61,926 nucleotides of DNA from Rikenellaceae bacterium (GCA_015060105.1 SUZD01000012.1:1-61926), one strand, 5' to 3'. Positions 46,313-55,702 are shown, counted from the first letter of the stretch. Made by a program: numbers and translations. Notes: a model not told the origin generated them from the letters alone.

Positions 46313-48937
46313 CTATATTCCTGTTATCTTCTTTATCTCATTAAGCTTATTAAGCGCTTCCAACGGTGTCAATGAGTTGATGTCAAGTCCGCGTATCTGG
46401 TCGCGTATCTGTATGAGCACTGGGTCTTCCAACTGAAACATACTCAACTGAATATCGGGCACCGAAGGGGTTGCAGATTTCTTACCTCGTTCACTTTTGA
46501 CAGCACCTACAACATTCGCCTTTCCAAAGCCATCAAGCAGATGTTCGGCGCGCTCGACAACACTCTTGGGCATTCCCGCAATTCTGGCAACATGGACTCC
46601 AAACGAGCGTTCGGTACCACCCTGCATCAACTTACGCAGAAAGACCACCGTTTTACCGACCTCTTTAACTGCGACGTGATAGTTACGGATACGCGGCATT
46701 GTTTCGCTCATCTCGTTGAGCTCGTGATAGTGTGTTGCAAACAGCGTTTTGGGGCGAGCCGAAGTGTTATTATGCAGGTATTCTACCATCGCCCAAGCGA
46801 TAGCAATACCATCATAGGTACTTGTACCACGACCAATCTCGTCCAGCAGCACAAGACTGCGCTCCGAGATGTTATTCAGGATACTTGCCGACTCCAACAT
46901 CTCGACCATAAAGGTTGATTCGCCCTGCGAGATGTTATCGCTTGCACCCACACGGGTAAAAATCTTATCGACAATACCGATACGGGCCGACGATGCAGGA
47001 ACAAACGAGCCCATTTGCGCCATAAGCACAATGAGTGCTGTTTGACGCAGGATAGCACTCTTACCCGACATATTCGGTCCGGTAATCATCATTATCTGTT
47101 GGCTATCGTTATCGAGGAATAGGTCGTTGGGGATATACTCGTCTCCGACATCAAGCAGGCGTTCGATAACGGGGTGGCGGCCATCGCGTATATCGATTGC
47201 GGTACTCTCGTCAAGCGAAGGACGGCAATAGTTATTCTCGATAGCCACCGTCGCAAACGAATGAAGGACATCAAGTGTTGCCACAATAGCGGCATCGCGT
47301 TGCAACTCGGTAAGGATACCGCAAAGGCTACCAACCAATGCGTTATAGATGCGTTGTTCGATAACCAATATTCGCTCCTCGGCTCCGAGAATCTTCTCCT
47401 CGTACTCTTTGAGTTCGGGCGTGATATATCGCTCGGCATCTTTTAGAGTCTGTTTACGCACCCACTCTGCCGGCACCTTGTCGCGATGCGTATTACGCAC
47501 CTCGATATAGTAGCCAAAAACATTATTATAACTGATTTTGAGCGACGGGATACCCGTAATTTCGCTCTCGCGGCGTTGAATCTCGACAAGCACCTCTTTG
47601 CCACGACCCGCCACACGACGCAAATCGTCCAACTCGGCATCGACACCATCGGCAATGATACCACCTTTGGCAATCTGGTTGGTTTCGGGGTCGGGATAGA
47701 GTTCACGCGCTATCTTCTCGCGCGCCTCAACACACAATTTCAGGCCAGCAGCATAGGCCGACAAGCGTTCATTTGTCGAGCACAAGGCAGCTATCTGTTC
47801 GAGCGATGCGAGTGAGTTTTTGAGTTGAATCAACTCACGGGGCAAGATACGTCCCGTTGCAATGCGTCCTGCCAAGCGTTCCAAGTCGCCTATCAGCGAC
47901 ACATGCTCGCCAAGTTGCTCTTTAAGTTCGACATCTTCGCACAAGTCCTCAACCACATCGAGTCGTCGGTTTATATCATCAATGTTTTTGATAGGCATTG
48001 CTATCCATTGGCGCAACAGACGGCCACCCATTGGCGAGAGGGTACGGTCCAATACGCTCAACAACGAACCCTTACCCGTCGGGTCATTACTCGAAAGCAA
48101 TTCGAGGTTGCGGATAGAGAACTTATCAACCCATACATACTTATCGGCATCAATACGCGAGATACCGCGAATATGGCCAATCGAACGGTGTTCGGTAAAC
48201 TCCAAATAGTAGAGAATAGCACCCGCCGCCGAGATACCCTCGTGCATAGCCTCAACGCCATAGCCTTTGAGTGTGCGGACACCGAATTGGTCACACAATT
48301 TGCGGCGATTGATATCCTCCGAAAATATCCACTCGTCGAGTTGATAGGTATAGTATGTATTACCGAAATTCTCGCGGAAAGGGGCTTCGTATCCTCTTTG
48401 GTAGATGACCTCTTTGGGAGCAAAGTTCGACAACAATTTATCGACATAGGTTGCACTACCCTGCCCTACATAGAACTCGCCCGTCGAGATGTCGAGGAAT
48501 GCCACACCCGTATATTTGCGACCGAAATATACCGACGCCAAAAAGTTATTCTCCTTGCTTGCCAGAACATTATTGCTGAGCGAAACGCCCGGAGTTACCA
48601 ACTCCACGACACCTCGTTTCACAATACCTTTGACACTTTTGGGGTCTTCGAGTTGTTCGCAAATAGCCACACGCTCGCCTGCACGCACCAACTTGGGCAG
48701 GTAGGTTTCAACTGCGTGATACGGGAAGCCCGCCATCTCGACATAGGCTGCCGTACCATTGGCTCGACGCGTAAGCGTAATACCCAAAATGGCACTCGCC
48801 TTCACAGCGTCCTCGCCATAGGTCTCGTAGAAGTCGCCTACACGAAACAGCAACACTGCATCGGGGTGGGTCGCCTTGACGGAGTAATATTGCTTCATCA
48901 AGGGCGTCTCGACATATTTCTTCTTCTCGGCTGCCAT
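46313..48937 (-). CDS. mutS: DNA mismatch repair protein MutS
   Basis: The 874-aa ATPase recognises mismatches. It has N-terminal mismatch-binding domain I with LFRVGDFYETYGEDA (Phe-x-Glu motif FYE), connector and lever domains, and an ATPase domain with Walker A MITGPNMSGKSAILRQ, STFMVEML, and the LLDEIGRGTSTYDG signature. The C-terminus is normal. The start overlaps the stop of the upstream GIN gene (TAATG), so translation is coupled. Its 3' end abuts the 121-bp tandem repeat. Confidence 0.97.
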   Translation of the reverse strand: MAAEKKKYVETPLMKQYYSVKATHPDAVLLFRVGDFYETYGEDAVKASAILGITLTRRANGTAAYVEMAGFPYHAVETYLPKLVRAGERVAICEQLEDPKSVKGIVKRGVVELVTPGVSLSNNVLASKENNFLASVYFGRKYTGVAFLDISTGEFYVGQGSATYVDKLLSNFAPKEVIYQRGYEAPFRENFGNTYYTYQLDEWIFSEDINRRKLCDQFGVRTLKGYGVEAMHEGISAAGAILYYLEFTEHRSIGHIRGISRIDADKYVWVDKFSIRNLELLSSNDPTGKGSLLSVLDRTLSPMGGRLLRQWIAMPIKNIDDINRRLDVVEDLCEDVELKEQLGEHVSLIGDLERLAGRIATGRILPRELIQLKNSLASLEQIAALCSTNERLSAYAAGLKLCVEAREKIARELYPDPETNQIAKGGIIADGVDAELDDLRRVAGRGKEVLVEIQRRESEITGIPSLKISYNNVFGYYIEVRNTHRDKVPAEWVRKQTLKDAERYITPELKEYEEKILGAEERILVIEQRIYNALVGSLCGILTELQRDAAIVATLDVLHSFATVAIENNYCRPSLDESTAIDIRDGRHPVIERLLDVGDEYIPNDLFLDNDSQQIMMITGPNMSGKSAILRQTALIVLMAQMGSFVPASSARIGIVDKIFTRVGASDNISQGESTFMVEMLESASILNNISERSLVLLDEIGRGTSTYDGIAIAWAMVEYLHNNTSARPKTLFATHYHELNEMSETMPRIRNYHVAVKEVGKTVVFLRKLMQGGTERSFGVHVARIAGMPKSVVERAEHLLDGFGKANVVGAVKSERGKKSATPSVPDIQLSMFQLEDPVLIQIRDQIRGLDINSLTPLEALNKLNEIKKITGI

Positions 48938-50046
48938 TAACGGTGGTTACGATTAAAACCTTGTGGCGAAGCAAAGAAGTTTACGGTAGCATTCTTCTCC
49001 TCGAAAGCCTTAACAATTGCTTGGTCTTTGAGTGTGAGTTTTACAAGTTTGGCATTGGGGTTATGGGTTACCGATGCTGTATCGCTTGCCGAAACGGTCA
49101 GATTGGCCTCGGTATCGGCTTTAACGATAGAGGTACCCGATGCCGAAATCTTCATCGAGCCACGCGAGGTGACCTCAACGGTTGCAGCACCTTTGGCCGA
49201 TACATTTGCGCTCATCTCGGCGATATATTTCTCGCTTACGATACGGGCAGTACCCGAAACCGACATTTTGGCTGTTTTGGAAGTACCGCTCAACACGACT
49301 TGCGACGAGCCCGAAGATGATATTGTAAGGTTTTTGCAATCAACAGCTGCGGTAATGGTAGCCGAGCCGATTGAACTCAGTTTAACCGCACCCTTTGCCA
49401 TCAGCGATACACTCGACGAGCCACTTGCCGACACAGCAACGTTCGACTGCGAGTTAAGGCGCGAGGCCTTCAACACAGCGCTACCCGAAGCGGTAAGTTT
49501 CACTTTGTTGGCAACACCGCTAATCTCGGCATTGGAACTTCCGCCAATCGAAACGCTCAAATCGCGCGACGAAATCTCACTTGTGAGCAACGACGCACCT
49601 GTCATTTTGATAGTCAATTTACCTGTCGAGATACCATTGGCAAAAGAGCATGCTGCATCGTCAAGGCGGATATTCAACTCGCTACCCTCGATAGGCTCCT
49701 CTGATGCTGCTGTTACACCCTCGGAGAAGGTATAGCTTACAAAGTTGCGGTCGATATAGATGGTGGTGGGAGCGACATTGGTAGATTTGAGCACCTTGGC
49801 TGCGCCACGGCCATAATATACTTTGAGTTGTTTGCCTTTAATCTCGGTCACAATATGCTCGGCCAAGGCATCATCATACTCTATCACTACATTGTTACGA
49901 TAGTTTTCCGACAACACTACACGGAAATCGCCCTCGATATTCACTTCGGTTGTCATTGCTCGTGTAAACTCTTTGGTTACTCGCTCGGCCGATACTGATA
50001 CGGTTGCAAACAACGCAACAACGGCCAACAATAAACTCTTTTTCAT
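48937..50046 (-). CDS. exported head-GIN-domain protein (DUF2807-like)
   Basis: The 369-aa protein has a cleavable Sec signal (MKKSLLLAVVALFATVSVSA). It continues as a long right-handed-beta repeat of Ser/Ala/Thr-rich short strands (KLTIKMTGASLLTSEISS, DLSVSIGGSSNAEISG, KLTASGSAVLKASR), typical of head-GIN/DUF2807 adhesin-like domains. It is predicted periplasmic or surface exposed, function unknown. I use the ATG at 50046, since upstream codons do not improve the signal. Unusually it precedes mutS with a TAATG overlap. Confidence 0.82.
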   Translation of the reverse strand: MKKSLLLAVVALFATVSVSAERVTKEFTRAMTTEVNIEGDFRVVLSENYRNNVVIEYDDALAEHIVTEIKGKQLKVYYGRGAAKVLKSTNVAPTTIYIDRNFVSYTFSEGVTAASEEPIEGSELNIRLDDAACSFANGISTGKLTIKMTGASLLTSEISSRDLSVSIGGSSNAEISGVANKVKLTASGSAVLKASRLNSQSNVAVSASGSSSVSLMAKGAVKLSSIGSATITAAVDCKNLTISSSGSSQVVLSGTSKTAKMSVSGTARIVSEKYIAEMSANVSAKGAATVEVTSRGSMKISASGTSIVKADTEANLTVSASDTASVTHNPNAKLVKLTLKDQAIVKAFEEKNATVNFFASPQGFNRNHR

Positions 50047-50123
50047 AACTTTATGTTTTTTATTACTACTTTTTGCAGGATTAAACATTATACAAATGTA
50101 CTCTTTTTCCTCGAATTAGTGCA

Positions 50124-51566
50124 CTATTTATCGAAAAATCGTTCATCAAAATTGACAAAATAGAGTTTTTCGGTAGCACGAGTCATCGCCGTATAGAGCC
50201 AGCGCAACAAATCTTTGCTCATCTGCTCGTCGCCGAACAGCATTTTGTCGATAAATACCGCCGACCATTGACCGCCTTGCGATTTGTGGCAGGTAACGGC
50301 GTAGGCAAACTTGACTTGCACGGCATTGAAATAGGGATTTTCGCGTATCTCCTTGTAGCGTTTGGCTTTGGAACGAATCTCGGGATAGTCCTCTTCGATA
50401 GCGCGGAACAAACGCAGGCTCTCATCACGGGTGAGCGAAGGCGACTCGCTGGCAACCGTATCGAGCAATATCTTACACTCTATCTCGATCGAGTCGTAGT
50501 CGTCGAACTCCAAAACGGCATTGGCAAAACGAAATCCATACAACTCCTCGATGCGGCGCAGGCGGCGCAGGCGTGCAATATCTCCGTTGGCAATAAAGTT
50601 CATCGAGCGACCATCTTTACCCTCCTCGTCATCGCTGTCCGAAGCATAGAAATAATTGTTTTTGACCACCATCAGCATATCGCCCGACTCTATCTCCTCT
50701 TCGGCAAAGAGCACCGTACGGCGCAACGCCTCGTTATAGCGATTGGAGCGGCGATTGGAGCGGGTTATCACAATGGTCTCGTCGCGGCCATACTTGGAGT
50801 AGCACTCCTCGATACGCTCCATAAAATCGGCACCCGAAAGTTGCTCGACATCGGGATAATTCATATCGAGCAGAGGTATCTCGTAGATGTGGTTTTCGAG
50901 CATTGTGCGCACCAGCGTTGCATTGAACAGGATACCCGAATTTATATCCTGACGCACGACATCATCAAGCGAGCCATAATCAACCGTGCCGAAGGTGGAC
51001 ATATAGACGGGGTCGAGCGCAGGGCTATAATCGTTTCCAACAGGTGGCAGTTGGGCATTATCTCCGACCAATATCAGTCGGCAGTTGCGGCCACTCTGCA
51101 CATATTTAATTAGGTCTTCGAGCAAAGCGCCGCTACCAAAAAGCGAGTCCTCGTACGACGACCCATTGGCCAACATCGACGCCTCATCTACAATGAAAAC
51201 AGCATCGCGTTCACGATTATAGTCAAGCGAGAATTTGCTTTCGATGGAAGCTCTGCTCTGTTGGCGATATATCTTCTTGTGAATGGTATATGTTCTCTCG
51301 CCCGTATATTGCGCCAGCACCTTTGCTGCACGGCCTGTCGGAGCCAGCAGGACACATCGGCAGGAGTTGTCACGCAACACACCGACCAACGCTCCGATAA
51401 GCGTGGTTTTGCCCGTTCCTGCATAGCCGTTGAGTATGAAAATTTGGTCGTTTTGGGGTGTTTCGAGCCACTCCGCCAACTTTTCTATAATTTTTTTTTG
51501 CCCAAAAGTTGTTTCAAACGCAAATTTAGCGTAAATTTGGGTCGCAATATTTTGTAATTCGTGCAT
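50124..51566 (-). CDS. RecD-like / UvrD_C_2 AAA helicase
   Basis: This 480-aa SF1 helicase carries Walker A NGYAGTGKTTLIGAL, motif Ic-like LLAPTGRAAKVLA, Walker B FIVDEASMLA, a Q-P motif LVGDNAQLPPVG and, near the end, TCHKSQGGQWSAVFID followed by WLYTAMTRATEKLYFV (the UvrD_C_2 region). It resembles RecD2-type and PIF1-like stand-alone helicases of Bacteroidota without the RecBC partners; the DNA substrate is not known. I prefer the ATG at 51566, as the first 17 codons of the longer frame overlap the divergent promoter region. Confidence 0.88.
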   Translation of the reverse strand: MHELQNIATQIYAKFAFETTFGQKKIIEKLAEWLETPQNDQIFILNGYAGTGKTTLIGALVGVLRDNSCRCVLLAPTGRAAKVLAQYTGERTYTIHKKIYRQQSRASIESKFSLDYNRERDAVFIVDEASMLANGSSYEDSLFGSGALLEDLIKYVQSGRNCRLILVGDNAQLPPVGNDYSPALDPVYMSTFGTVDYGSLDDVVRQDINSGILFNATLVRTMLENHIYEIPLLDMNYPDVEQLSGADFMERIEECYSKYGRDETIVITRSNRRSNRYNEALRRTVLFAEEEIESGDMLMVVKNNYFYASDSDDEEGKDGRSMNFIANGDIARLRRLRRIEELYGFRFANAVLEFDDYDSIEIECKILLDTVASESPSLTRDESLRLFRAIEEDYPEIRSKAKRYKEIRENPYFNAVQVKFAYAVTCHKSQGGQWSAVFIDKMLFGDEQMSKDLLRWLYTAMTRATEKLYFVNFDERFFDK

Positions 51567-51586
51567 AAGGTGCGATGCAAAATTGT

Positions 51587-51594
51587 TAATTTTG
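51587..51594 (+). promoter_or_regulatory. -7 box for 51620 gene
   Basis: TAATTTTG, 25 bp upstream of the ATG at 51620. Confidence 0.5.
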
Positions 51595-51619
51595 TACAAA
51601 CTTAATAAAAATAACAAAT

Positions 51620-52228
51620 ATGAAAAAAACTATTCTTTCGATAATCCTCGCGATTACCGCAATAGGCATGGGTTACTACGCCGTTGAGATGGTACTCTCG
51701 TCGATTCGATTCCAAGAGCAAACCGATGCTCGTAAAGCAGTCGTGATTAAACAAATCAAAAGCATTCGCTCGGCTGAAAACTTGTTCAAAAAATCGAACA
51801 ACCGCTTCACCGCAAGTTTCGACACTTTGACAAACTTCGTCCTTAACGACTCTATCGAGCTCGAAAAGAAACTCGGTTCGGCAGACGACTCGGTTGCTGT
51901 TGCAAAAGGTTTGGTTAAGACCGTGAAATTCAAAATGGCGGTTATCGACTCGCTCAAACTTACCCCCGAGCAAGTTAAAAACCTCCGTTATATTCCCTAC
52001 TCGAACGGACAAGAGTTCTCGCTCGATGCAGGTACTTTCATGACCGAGGCAAAGGTGCTCGTTCCCGTATTCGAGTGCAAAGCTCCCTACAAAGCATTCT
52101 TGGCTGACCTCGATCGTCAGGAGCTCATCAACCTGATTCACGAGAGCAAAACTATCTATGAGGTTTATCCCGGTATCAAAGTAGGCGCAATGGACGCTGC
52201 AAACCAAGGTGAAGGTAACTGGGAATAA
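51620..52228 (+). CDS. membrane-anchored hypothetical protein
   Basis: The predicted 202-aa protein has an N-terminal hydrophobic helix (ILSIILAITAIGMGYYAV), then a coiled-coil-like stretch (KQIKSIRSAENLFKKS) and a C-terminal alpha/beta part with LTPEQVKNLRYIPYSNGQEF and KVLVPVFECKAPYKAF. I recognise no named family; it looks like a conserved Bacteroidota periplasmic protein. Its end overlaps or touches the DUF3822-like gene, making an operon with rsmD likely. Confidence 0.75.
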   Translation: MKKTILSIILAITAIGMGYYAVEMVLSSIRFQEQTDARKAVVIKQIKSIRSAENLFKKSNNRFTASFDTLTNFVLNDSIELEKKLGSADDSVAVAKGLVKTVKFKMAVIDSLKLTPEQVKNLRYIPYSNGQEFSLDAGTFMTEAKVLVPVFECKAPYKAFLADLDRQELINLIHESKTIYEVYPGIKVGAMDAANQGEGNWE

Positions 52229-52823
52229 TATAAATAGCGCAAGTAAGATTGTGTCCACCCAACTGCTGTTGAGTGGACACGATTTTCTTATGGCCGAGAA
52301 TCACGCCCTTGCGCTCGACCCTAACGCCCCTGCAAACATCACAATCTGCATTGACAGCGCGAAAACCGTACTCGTACCCCAAGAGCTATATGAACCGGCA
52401 TTGGCCGAAGGGTATATGGCGGTAAACGACAAGGCGGTGGACGATGACGAGTGCATTGTAACTGCTCGGAAGGGCGAAATTGTGGCTCTGATGGCCGTCA
52501 GCAGACGCTTGGTACAAGCCTTCGACAATCAATCGTGGAAGGTTACATACACTTCGCCACTACTCGACGGAATCGTTAGCTACACCAAAGCGGTACGAAT
52601 TAAGACAATAGCCCAAAACACCTATGTCACAATCAGCGACAATGGCTCGTTGCAATATGCCGAGGTGTTTGCGACAACCGACCCGACAAACATTGCCTTT
52701 GTGATGAACAAACTTGGCGAAGTATTCAAACTCAACCGATACGAAATCAGAGTGTCGGGTGAAAACGCAGGAGAGATTGTCGAAAACCTCAAAGACGCTT
52801 TCAACAACTGCAAAGAGGCGTAG
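52209..52823 (+). CDS. DUF3822-like protein
   Basis: No ATG start is available at the N-terminus. The GTG at 52209 (overlapping the previous stop) or the GTG at 52251 would give ~204 or ~190 aa. Features are an N-terminal STQLLLSGHDFLMAENHA, and a C-terminal half TDPTNIAFVMNKLGEVFKL and EIRVSGENAGEIVENLKDA. This recalls DUF3822, an actin/RNase-H-like fold family found beside rsmD in Bacteroidales, and rsmD indeed follows 25 bp later. The match is by pattern and position only. Confidence 0.55.
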   Translation: MKVTGNNINSASKIVSTQLLLSGHDFLMAENHALALDPNAPANITICIDSAKTVLVPQELYEPALAEGYMAVNDKAVDDDECIVTARKGEIVALMAVSRRLVQAFDNQSWKVTYTSPLLDGIVSYTKAVRIKTIAQNTYVTISDNGSLQYAEVFATTDPTNIAFVMNKLGEVFKLNRYEIRVSGENAGEIVENLKDAFNNCKEA

Positions 52824-52848
52824 CAACACCTATTATATATTATTAAGT

Positions 52849-53385
52849 ATGAGAATAGTCAGCGGAAAACTAAAAGGGCGAATGTTAAATCCCCCCAAGA
52901 ACCTCAAAGCAAGACCAACTACCGATTTTGCCAAAGAGAATCTGTTCAACATACTCACTAACCGAGTAGAGTTGGAGGGAATTGATGTACTCGACCTCTT
53001 CTCGGGTACGGGCTCAATCAGTTACGAATTTGCCTCGCGCGGTGCCGACAATGTAACATCGGTCGAAATTAACCGAGTGCATCACGCATTCATCAAACGC
53101 ACAGCAGCAGAACTTGGTTGCGCAAGTACCATTCACGCCGTCAATGCCAATGTCTTTCTCTACTTGAAAAGTTGCTCGAAGCAGTACGACATCATCTTCT
53201 CGGACGCACCCTATGATTTGCCGGGGAGCGAACAGGTGATTGACTTGGTGCTCGAAGGCGATCTACTCAAAGAAGATGGTTTATTGATTTTCGAACATTC
53301 CAAAGACAAATCGTTCGACAACCACCCGAATTTCTGCGAAAAGCGCAGTTATGGAAGCGTTCAATTCACTTTTTTTACAAAATAA
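52849..53385 (+). CDS. rsmD: 16S rRNA m2G966 methyltransferase RsmD
   Basis: The 178-aa SAM-dependent enzyme methylates the 30S subunit. The N-terminus RIVSGKLKGRMLNPPKNL and RPTTDFAKENLFNIL are characteristic. The SAM loop DVLDLFSGTGSISYEFASRG is intact. The catalytic tetrad is DAPY in IIFSDAPYDLPG, where most relatives have DPPY/NPPY. I set the start at the ATG at 52849; the longer frame overlaps the preceding gene. It sits upstream of tRNA-Asp. Confidence 0.9.
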   Translation: MRIVSGKLKGRMLNPPKNLKARPTTDFAKENLFNILTNRVELEGIDVLDLFSGTGSISYEFASRGADNVTSVEINRVHHAFIKRTAAELGCASTIHAVNANVFLYLKSCSKQYDIIFSDAPYDLPGSEQVIDLVLEGDLLKEDGLLIFEHSKDKSFDNHPNFCEKRSYGSVQFTFFTK

Positions 53386-53406
53386 TCATTTTTTTGTATA
53401 AAAAGA

Positions 53407-53437
53407 TTTGGAGATACGCAAATTTGTATTACCTTTG
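53407..53437 (+). promoter_or_regulatory. tRNA-Asp promoter
   Basis: TTTG (53407-53410), 19 bp, TACCTTTG (53430-53437): an exact consensus sigma-ABfr promoter 44 bp upstream of tRNA-Asp. Confidence 0.9.
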
Positions 53438-53481
53438 CACTCGCAATCGGGAAATAACGATTGCAAAGTTCTAAAAATATT

Positions 53482-53555
53482 GGTGCGTTAGTTCAGTTGG
53501 TTAGAATACATGCCTGTCACGCATGGGGTCACGGGTTCGAGTCCCGTACGCACCG
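53482..53555 (+). tRNA. tRNA-Asp (GTC)
   Basis: 74-nt cloverleaf with acceptor GGTGCGT/ACGCACC, anticodon loop CTGTCAC (anticodon GTC), T-arm ACGGG TTCGAGT CCCGT and discriminator G. No CCA encoded. Confidence 0.97.
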
Positions 53556-53558
53556 CAG

Positions 53559-53588
53559 AAAGCCTTTCAGTTCGCTGGAAGGCTTTTT
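53559..53588 (+). terminator. tRNA-Asp terminator
   Basis: Stem AAGCCTTTCAG / CTGGAAGGCTT (G-T allowed) followed by TTTTT. Confidence 0.8.
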
Positions 53589-53648
53589 TGTTTGAAAATT
53601 TCATCGGAAGGCTCTTTTTGTTTGGGGCGCGTTGCGCCTCCCCACCCT

Positions 53649-53685
53649 AAAAAAAATCGGTCGCTACACAATGGCAACGACCGAT
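53649..53685 (-). terminator. terminator downstream of thioesterase
   Basis: On the minus strand an 8-bp stem ATCGGTCG / CGACCGAT (53656-53663, 53678-53685) runs into a run of T (rc of 53649-53656). Confidence 0.7.
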
Positions 53686-53708
53686 ACAACTACTCAATAT
53701 CGCAGAAA

Positions 53709-54116
53709 TCAATCCTCGGAAAGCAAACGGGTGCGCCATTCGTCAAGGACAGGAACGGCTTGCTGGCTCTCCATATCCCACGCCACAAGCACCGAGGTCG
53801 AAGTCGTACAAACAACATCGCCATCAGCCTCTTTACGCACAATACGTTGGCGCAGTTTAATGCTCTTATTGCCAACACTTTCAAGTTCGGTCACGACTTC
53901 TATCGGTGCGCCCATTGTCAGTTGCGATACAAAGTCCATAGCAACCGACACCAAAATCACACGAGTCGTGCGGCGAAACATATCGGAGCATATATGTTCG
54001 AGAATGAAGTCGATGCGACCAATATCGAGGTATTGTTGTTGGCTTACATTATTGACATGATTAAACGCATCGAAATCTCCGAAGCGGCTCTGTATTATCG
54101 TCTTGGTCTGTTTCAT
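53709..54116 (-). CDS. acyl-CoA thioesterase, hot-dog fold
   Basis: The 135-aa product has the 4HBT-like opening SRFGDFDAFNHVNNVSQQQY with the catalytic Asp and His-Val-Asn pattern, and a YLDIGRIDFILEH helix. FVSQLTMGAPIEVVTELESV forms the central sheet strand. It is a probable acyl-CoA or acyl-ACP thioesterase of FatA/YbgC type; substrate unknown. It is 3 bp downstream of the TsaC-like gene in the same direction, so likely co-transcribed. A second paralogue is at 34045. Confidence 0.82.
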   Translation of the reverse strand: MKQTKTIIQSRFGDFDAFNHVNNVSQQQYLDIGRIDFILEHICSDMFRRTTRVILVSVAMDFVSQLTMGAPIEVVTELESVGNKSIKLRQRIVRKEADGDVVCTTSTSVLVAWDMESQQAVPVLDEWRTRLLSED

Positions 54117-54119
54117 ACA

Positions 54120-54686
54120 CTAATCTCTCAAAATGCGCACGGAGCCACCCTCGCCCACCAGAATTATCGACGATGCACGATGTGTTGCCTCGGGGCTCTC
54201 GCACGACGGCTCAACAACCATATCGACACCTTCGCGCACCTCGTCTGCAATCTGCTCGTAGGTCAAAGGGGTCGGATAGCCCGAAATATTTGCCGAAGTC
54301 GAAACCAACGGGCGACCCAAGCGGCGAATTACGCCCTGACAAAAATCACACTTTGGAACGCGGATACCCACTGTACCCTGTTCGGGAATCAAATTCTCGG
54401 CCACACCGCAACCTCCGGGCAAAACCAAAGTCAGAGGCTTATCAGCCACCTCGAAGAGTTGCCAAGCAATCTCGGGGACATTGCGGACATAGCGACCAAC
54501 ATTATCCAGCGAATCGACCAAAACGGTCATACTTGTTTTGCCCAACGAGTGTTTGAGTGCATAGATTTTCTCAACCGCTTCGGCATTGGTGGCATCACAG
54601 CCAATACCCCAAACAGTATCGGTCGGATAGAGAATTATACCGCCCGAACGCAGTACTTCGACAGCTTTTGCTATTTGTTCGTTCAT
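54120..54686 (-). CDS. tsaC: threonylcarbamoyl-AMP synthase-like (Sua5/YrdC/TsaC)
   Basis: The 188-aa enzyme makes threonylcarbamoyl-AMP from Thr, bicarbonate and ATP for t6A at tRNA position 37. Features: LRSGGIILYPTDTVWGIGCDA at the start, KIYALKHSLGKTSMTVLVDS, GTVGIRVPKC and LVSTSANISGYPTP. All fit the YrdC fold. It is the short form without the Sua5 domain. A TATTTTTG box on the minus strand at 54707-54714 is a likely -7 element. Confidence 0.92.
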   Translation of the reverse strand: MNEQIAKAVEVLRSGGIILYPTDTVWGIGCDATNAEAVEKIYALKHSLGKTSMTVLVDSLDNVGRYVRNVPEIAWQLFEVADKPLTLVLPGGCGVAENLIPEQGTVGIRVPKCDFCQGVIRRLGRPLVSTSANISGYPTPLTYEQIADEVREGVDMVVEPSCESPEATHRASSIILVGEGGSVRILRD

Positions 54687-54724
54687 TTTATTCGATTTTG
54701 TTTATGCAAAAATAGAAAAATTTG

Positions 54725-54732
54725 TACTTTTG
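54725..54732 (+). promoter_or_regulatory. yebC -7 box
   Basis: TACTTTTG, 37 bp upstream of the yebC ATG. No good -33. Confidence 0.5.
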
Positions 54733-54769
54733 CGGTAGTTTTATCGAAAAATCAAAAAAATATCTAAAT

Positions 54770-55489
54770 ATGGGAAGAGCATTTGAATATCGTAAAGCAC
54801 GCAAGCTCAAACGTTGGGGCAATATGGCGCGTACTTTTACCAAAATCGGAAAAGAGATTGAAATCGCAGTTAAAGCAGGTGGTCCCGACCCCGCAGGCAA
54901 CACTCGTCTTCGCGTGTTGATTCAAAACGCAAAGGCAGAGAATATGCCCAAAGAGAACGTCGAGCGCGCTATCAAACGTGCAATCTCGAAAGATGCAGGC
55001 GACTACAAAGAGATGGTATATGAGGGATATGGCCCCTACGGTATCGCAATCTTGGTCGAGACTGCAACCGACAACACCACTCGTACCGTAGCCAATGTTC
55101 GTTGCTACTTCAACAAATGTGGCGGTACTCTGGGTAACAGCGGTAGCGTGGCATTTATGTTCGACCACAAGTGCACCTTCAAGTTCAACAACACTCCCGC
55201 AACCGACCTCGAAGAGTTGGAGTTCGGAATGATTGACCTCGGTGTCGATGAATTCGAGGCAGAGGAGGACGGTATCACAATCTACGCTCCGTTCGAAAAC
55301 TATGGCGAGATTCAGAAGTACCTTGAAGATGGCGGATACGAGATTATCTCGGGAGAGTTTGTCCGTATCCCGACCGACTCCAAAGAGGTTACCGCCGAGC
55401 AACGAGAGGCTATCGAAAAGCTTATCGAAAAACTCGAAGAGGACGACGACGTAACAAACGTATATCACAATATGCAGGAAGAGGAGTAA
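54770..55489 (+). CDS. yebC: YebC/PmpR-family protein
   Basis: The 239-aa protein opens with the conserved MGRAFEYRKARKLKRW and FTKIGKEIEIAVKAGGPDPAGN. It continues AENMPKENVERAIKRA, YEGYGPYGIAILVE, and ends with the acidic EEDDDVTNVYHNM. YebC proteins act as transcription or translation-elongation regulators (e.g., at polyproline stalls); the exact role here is open. The start at 54770 is chosen because the extension upstream is not conserved. Confidence 0.93.
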   Translation: MGRAFEYRKARKLKRWGNMARTFTKIGKEIEIAVKAGGPDPAGNTRLRVLIQNAKAENMPKENVERAIKRAISKDAGDYKEMVYEGYGPYGIAILVETATDNTTRTVANVRCYFNKCGGTLGNSGSVAFMFDHKCTFKFNNTPATDLEELEFGMIDLGVDEFEAEEDGITIYAPFENYGEIQKYLEDGGYEIISGEFVRIPTDSKEVTAEQREAIEKLIEKLEEDDDVTNVYHNMQEEE

Positions 55490-55509
55490 TCCTCGGCACA
55501 AAGAAAAAA

Positions 55510-55541
55510 AGAGTTTCAAGTTTGTTGAAACTCTTTTTTTT
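55510..55541 (+). terminator. yebC terminator
   Basis: 10-bp stem AGAGTTTCAA / TTGAAACTCT (55510-55519, 55524-55533) followed by TTTTTTT. Confidence 0.9.
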
Positions 55542-55647
55542 GGGGAGAAACCAAACATTATTGTCGCCTAAACAAGAGTATTAGAATACATACAACAAAA
55601 TTTACGAAACTATCGTTCTTTATAGTGGTTTTCTGCCAAAAAATGCG

Positions 55648-55655
55648 TAACTTTG
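55648..55655 (+). promoter_or_regulatory. pflB -7 box
   Basis: TAACTTTG, 47 bp upstream of the pflB ATG. The -33 element is weak; no Rex operator is visible. Confidence 0.5.
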
Positions 55656-55702
55656 TAGCGATTTGGAGAGATTATAATTATTAACAATAAAATACGCTTA
55701 AA

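Noticed and set aside
55490-55702. Rex operator upstream of pflB
   Set aside because: No TTGTGAA-N4-TTCACAA-like dyad found; only a -7 box and the yebC terminator.
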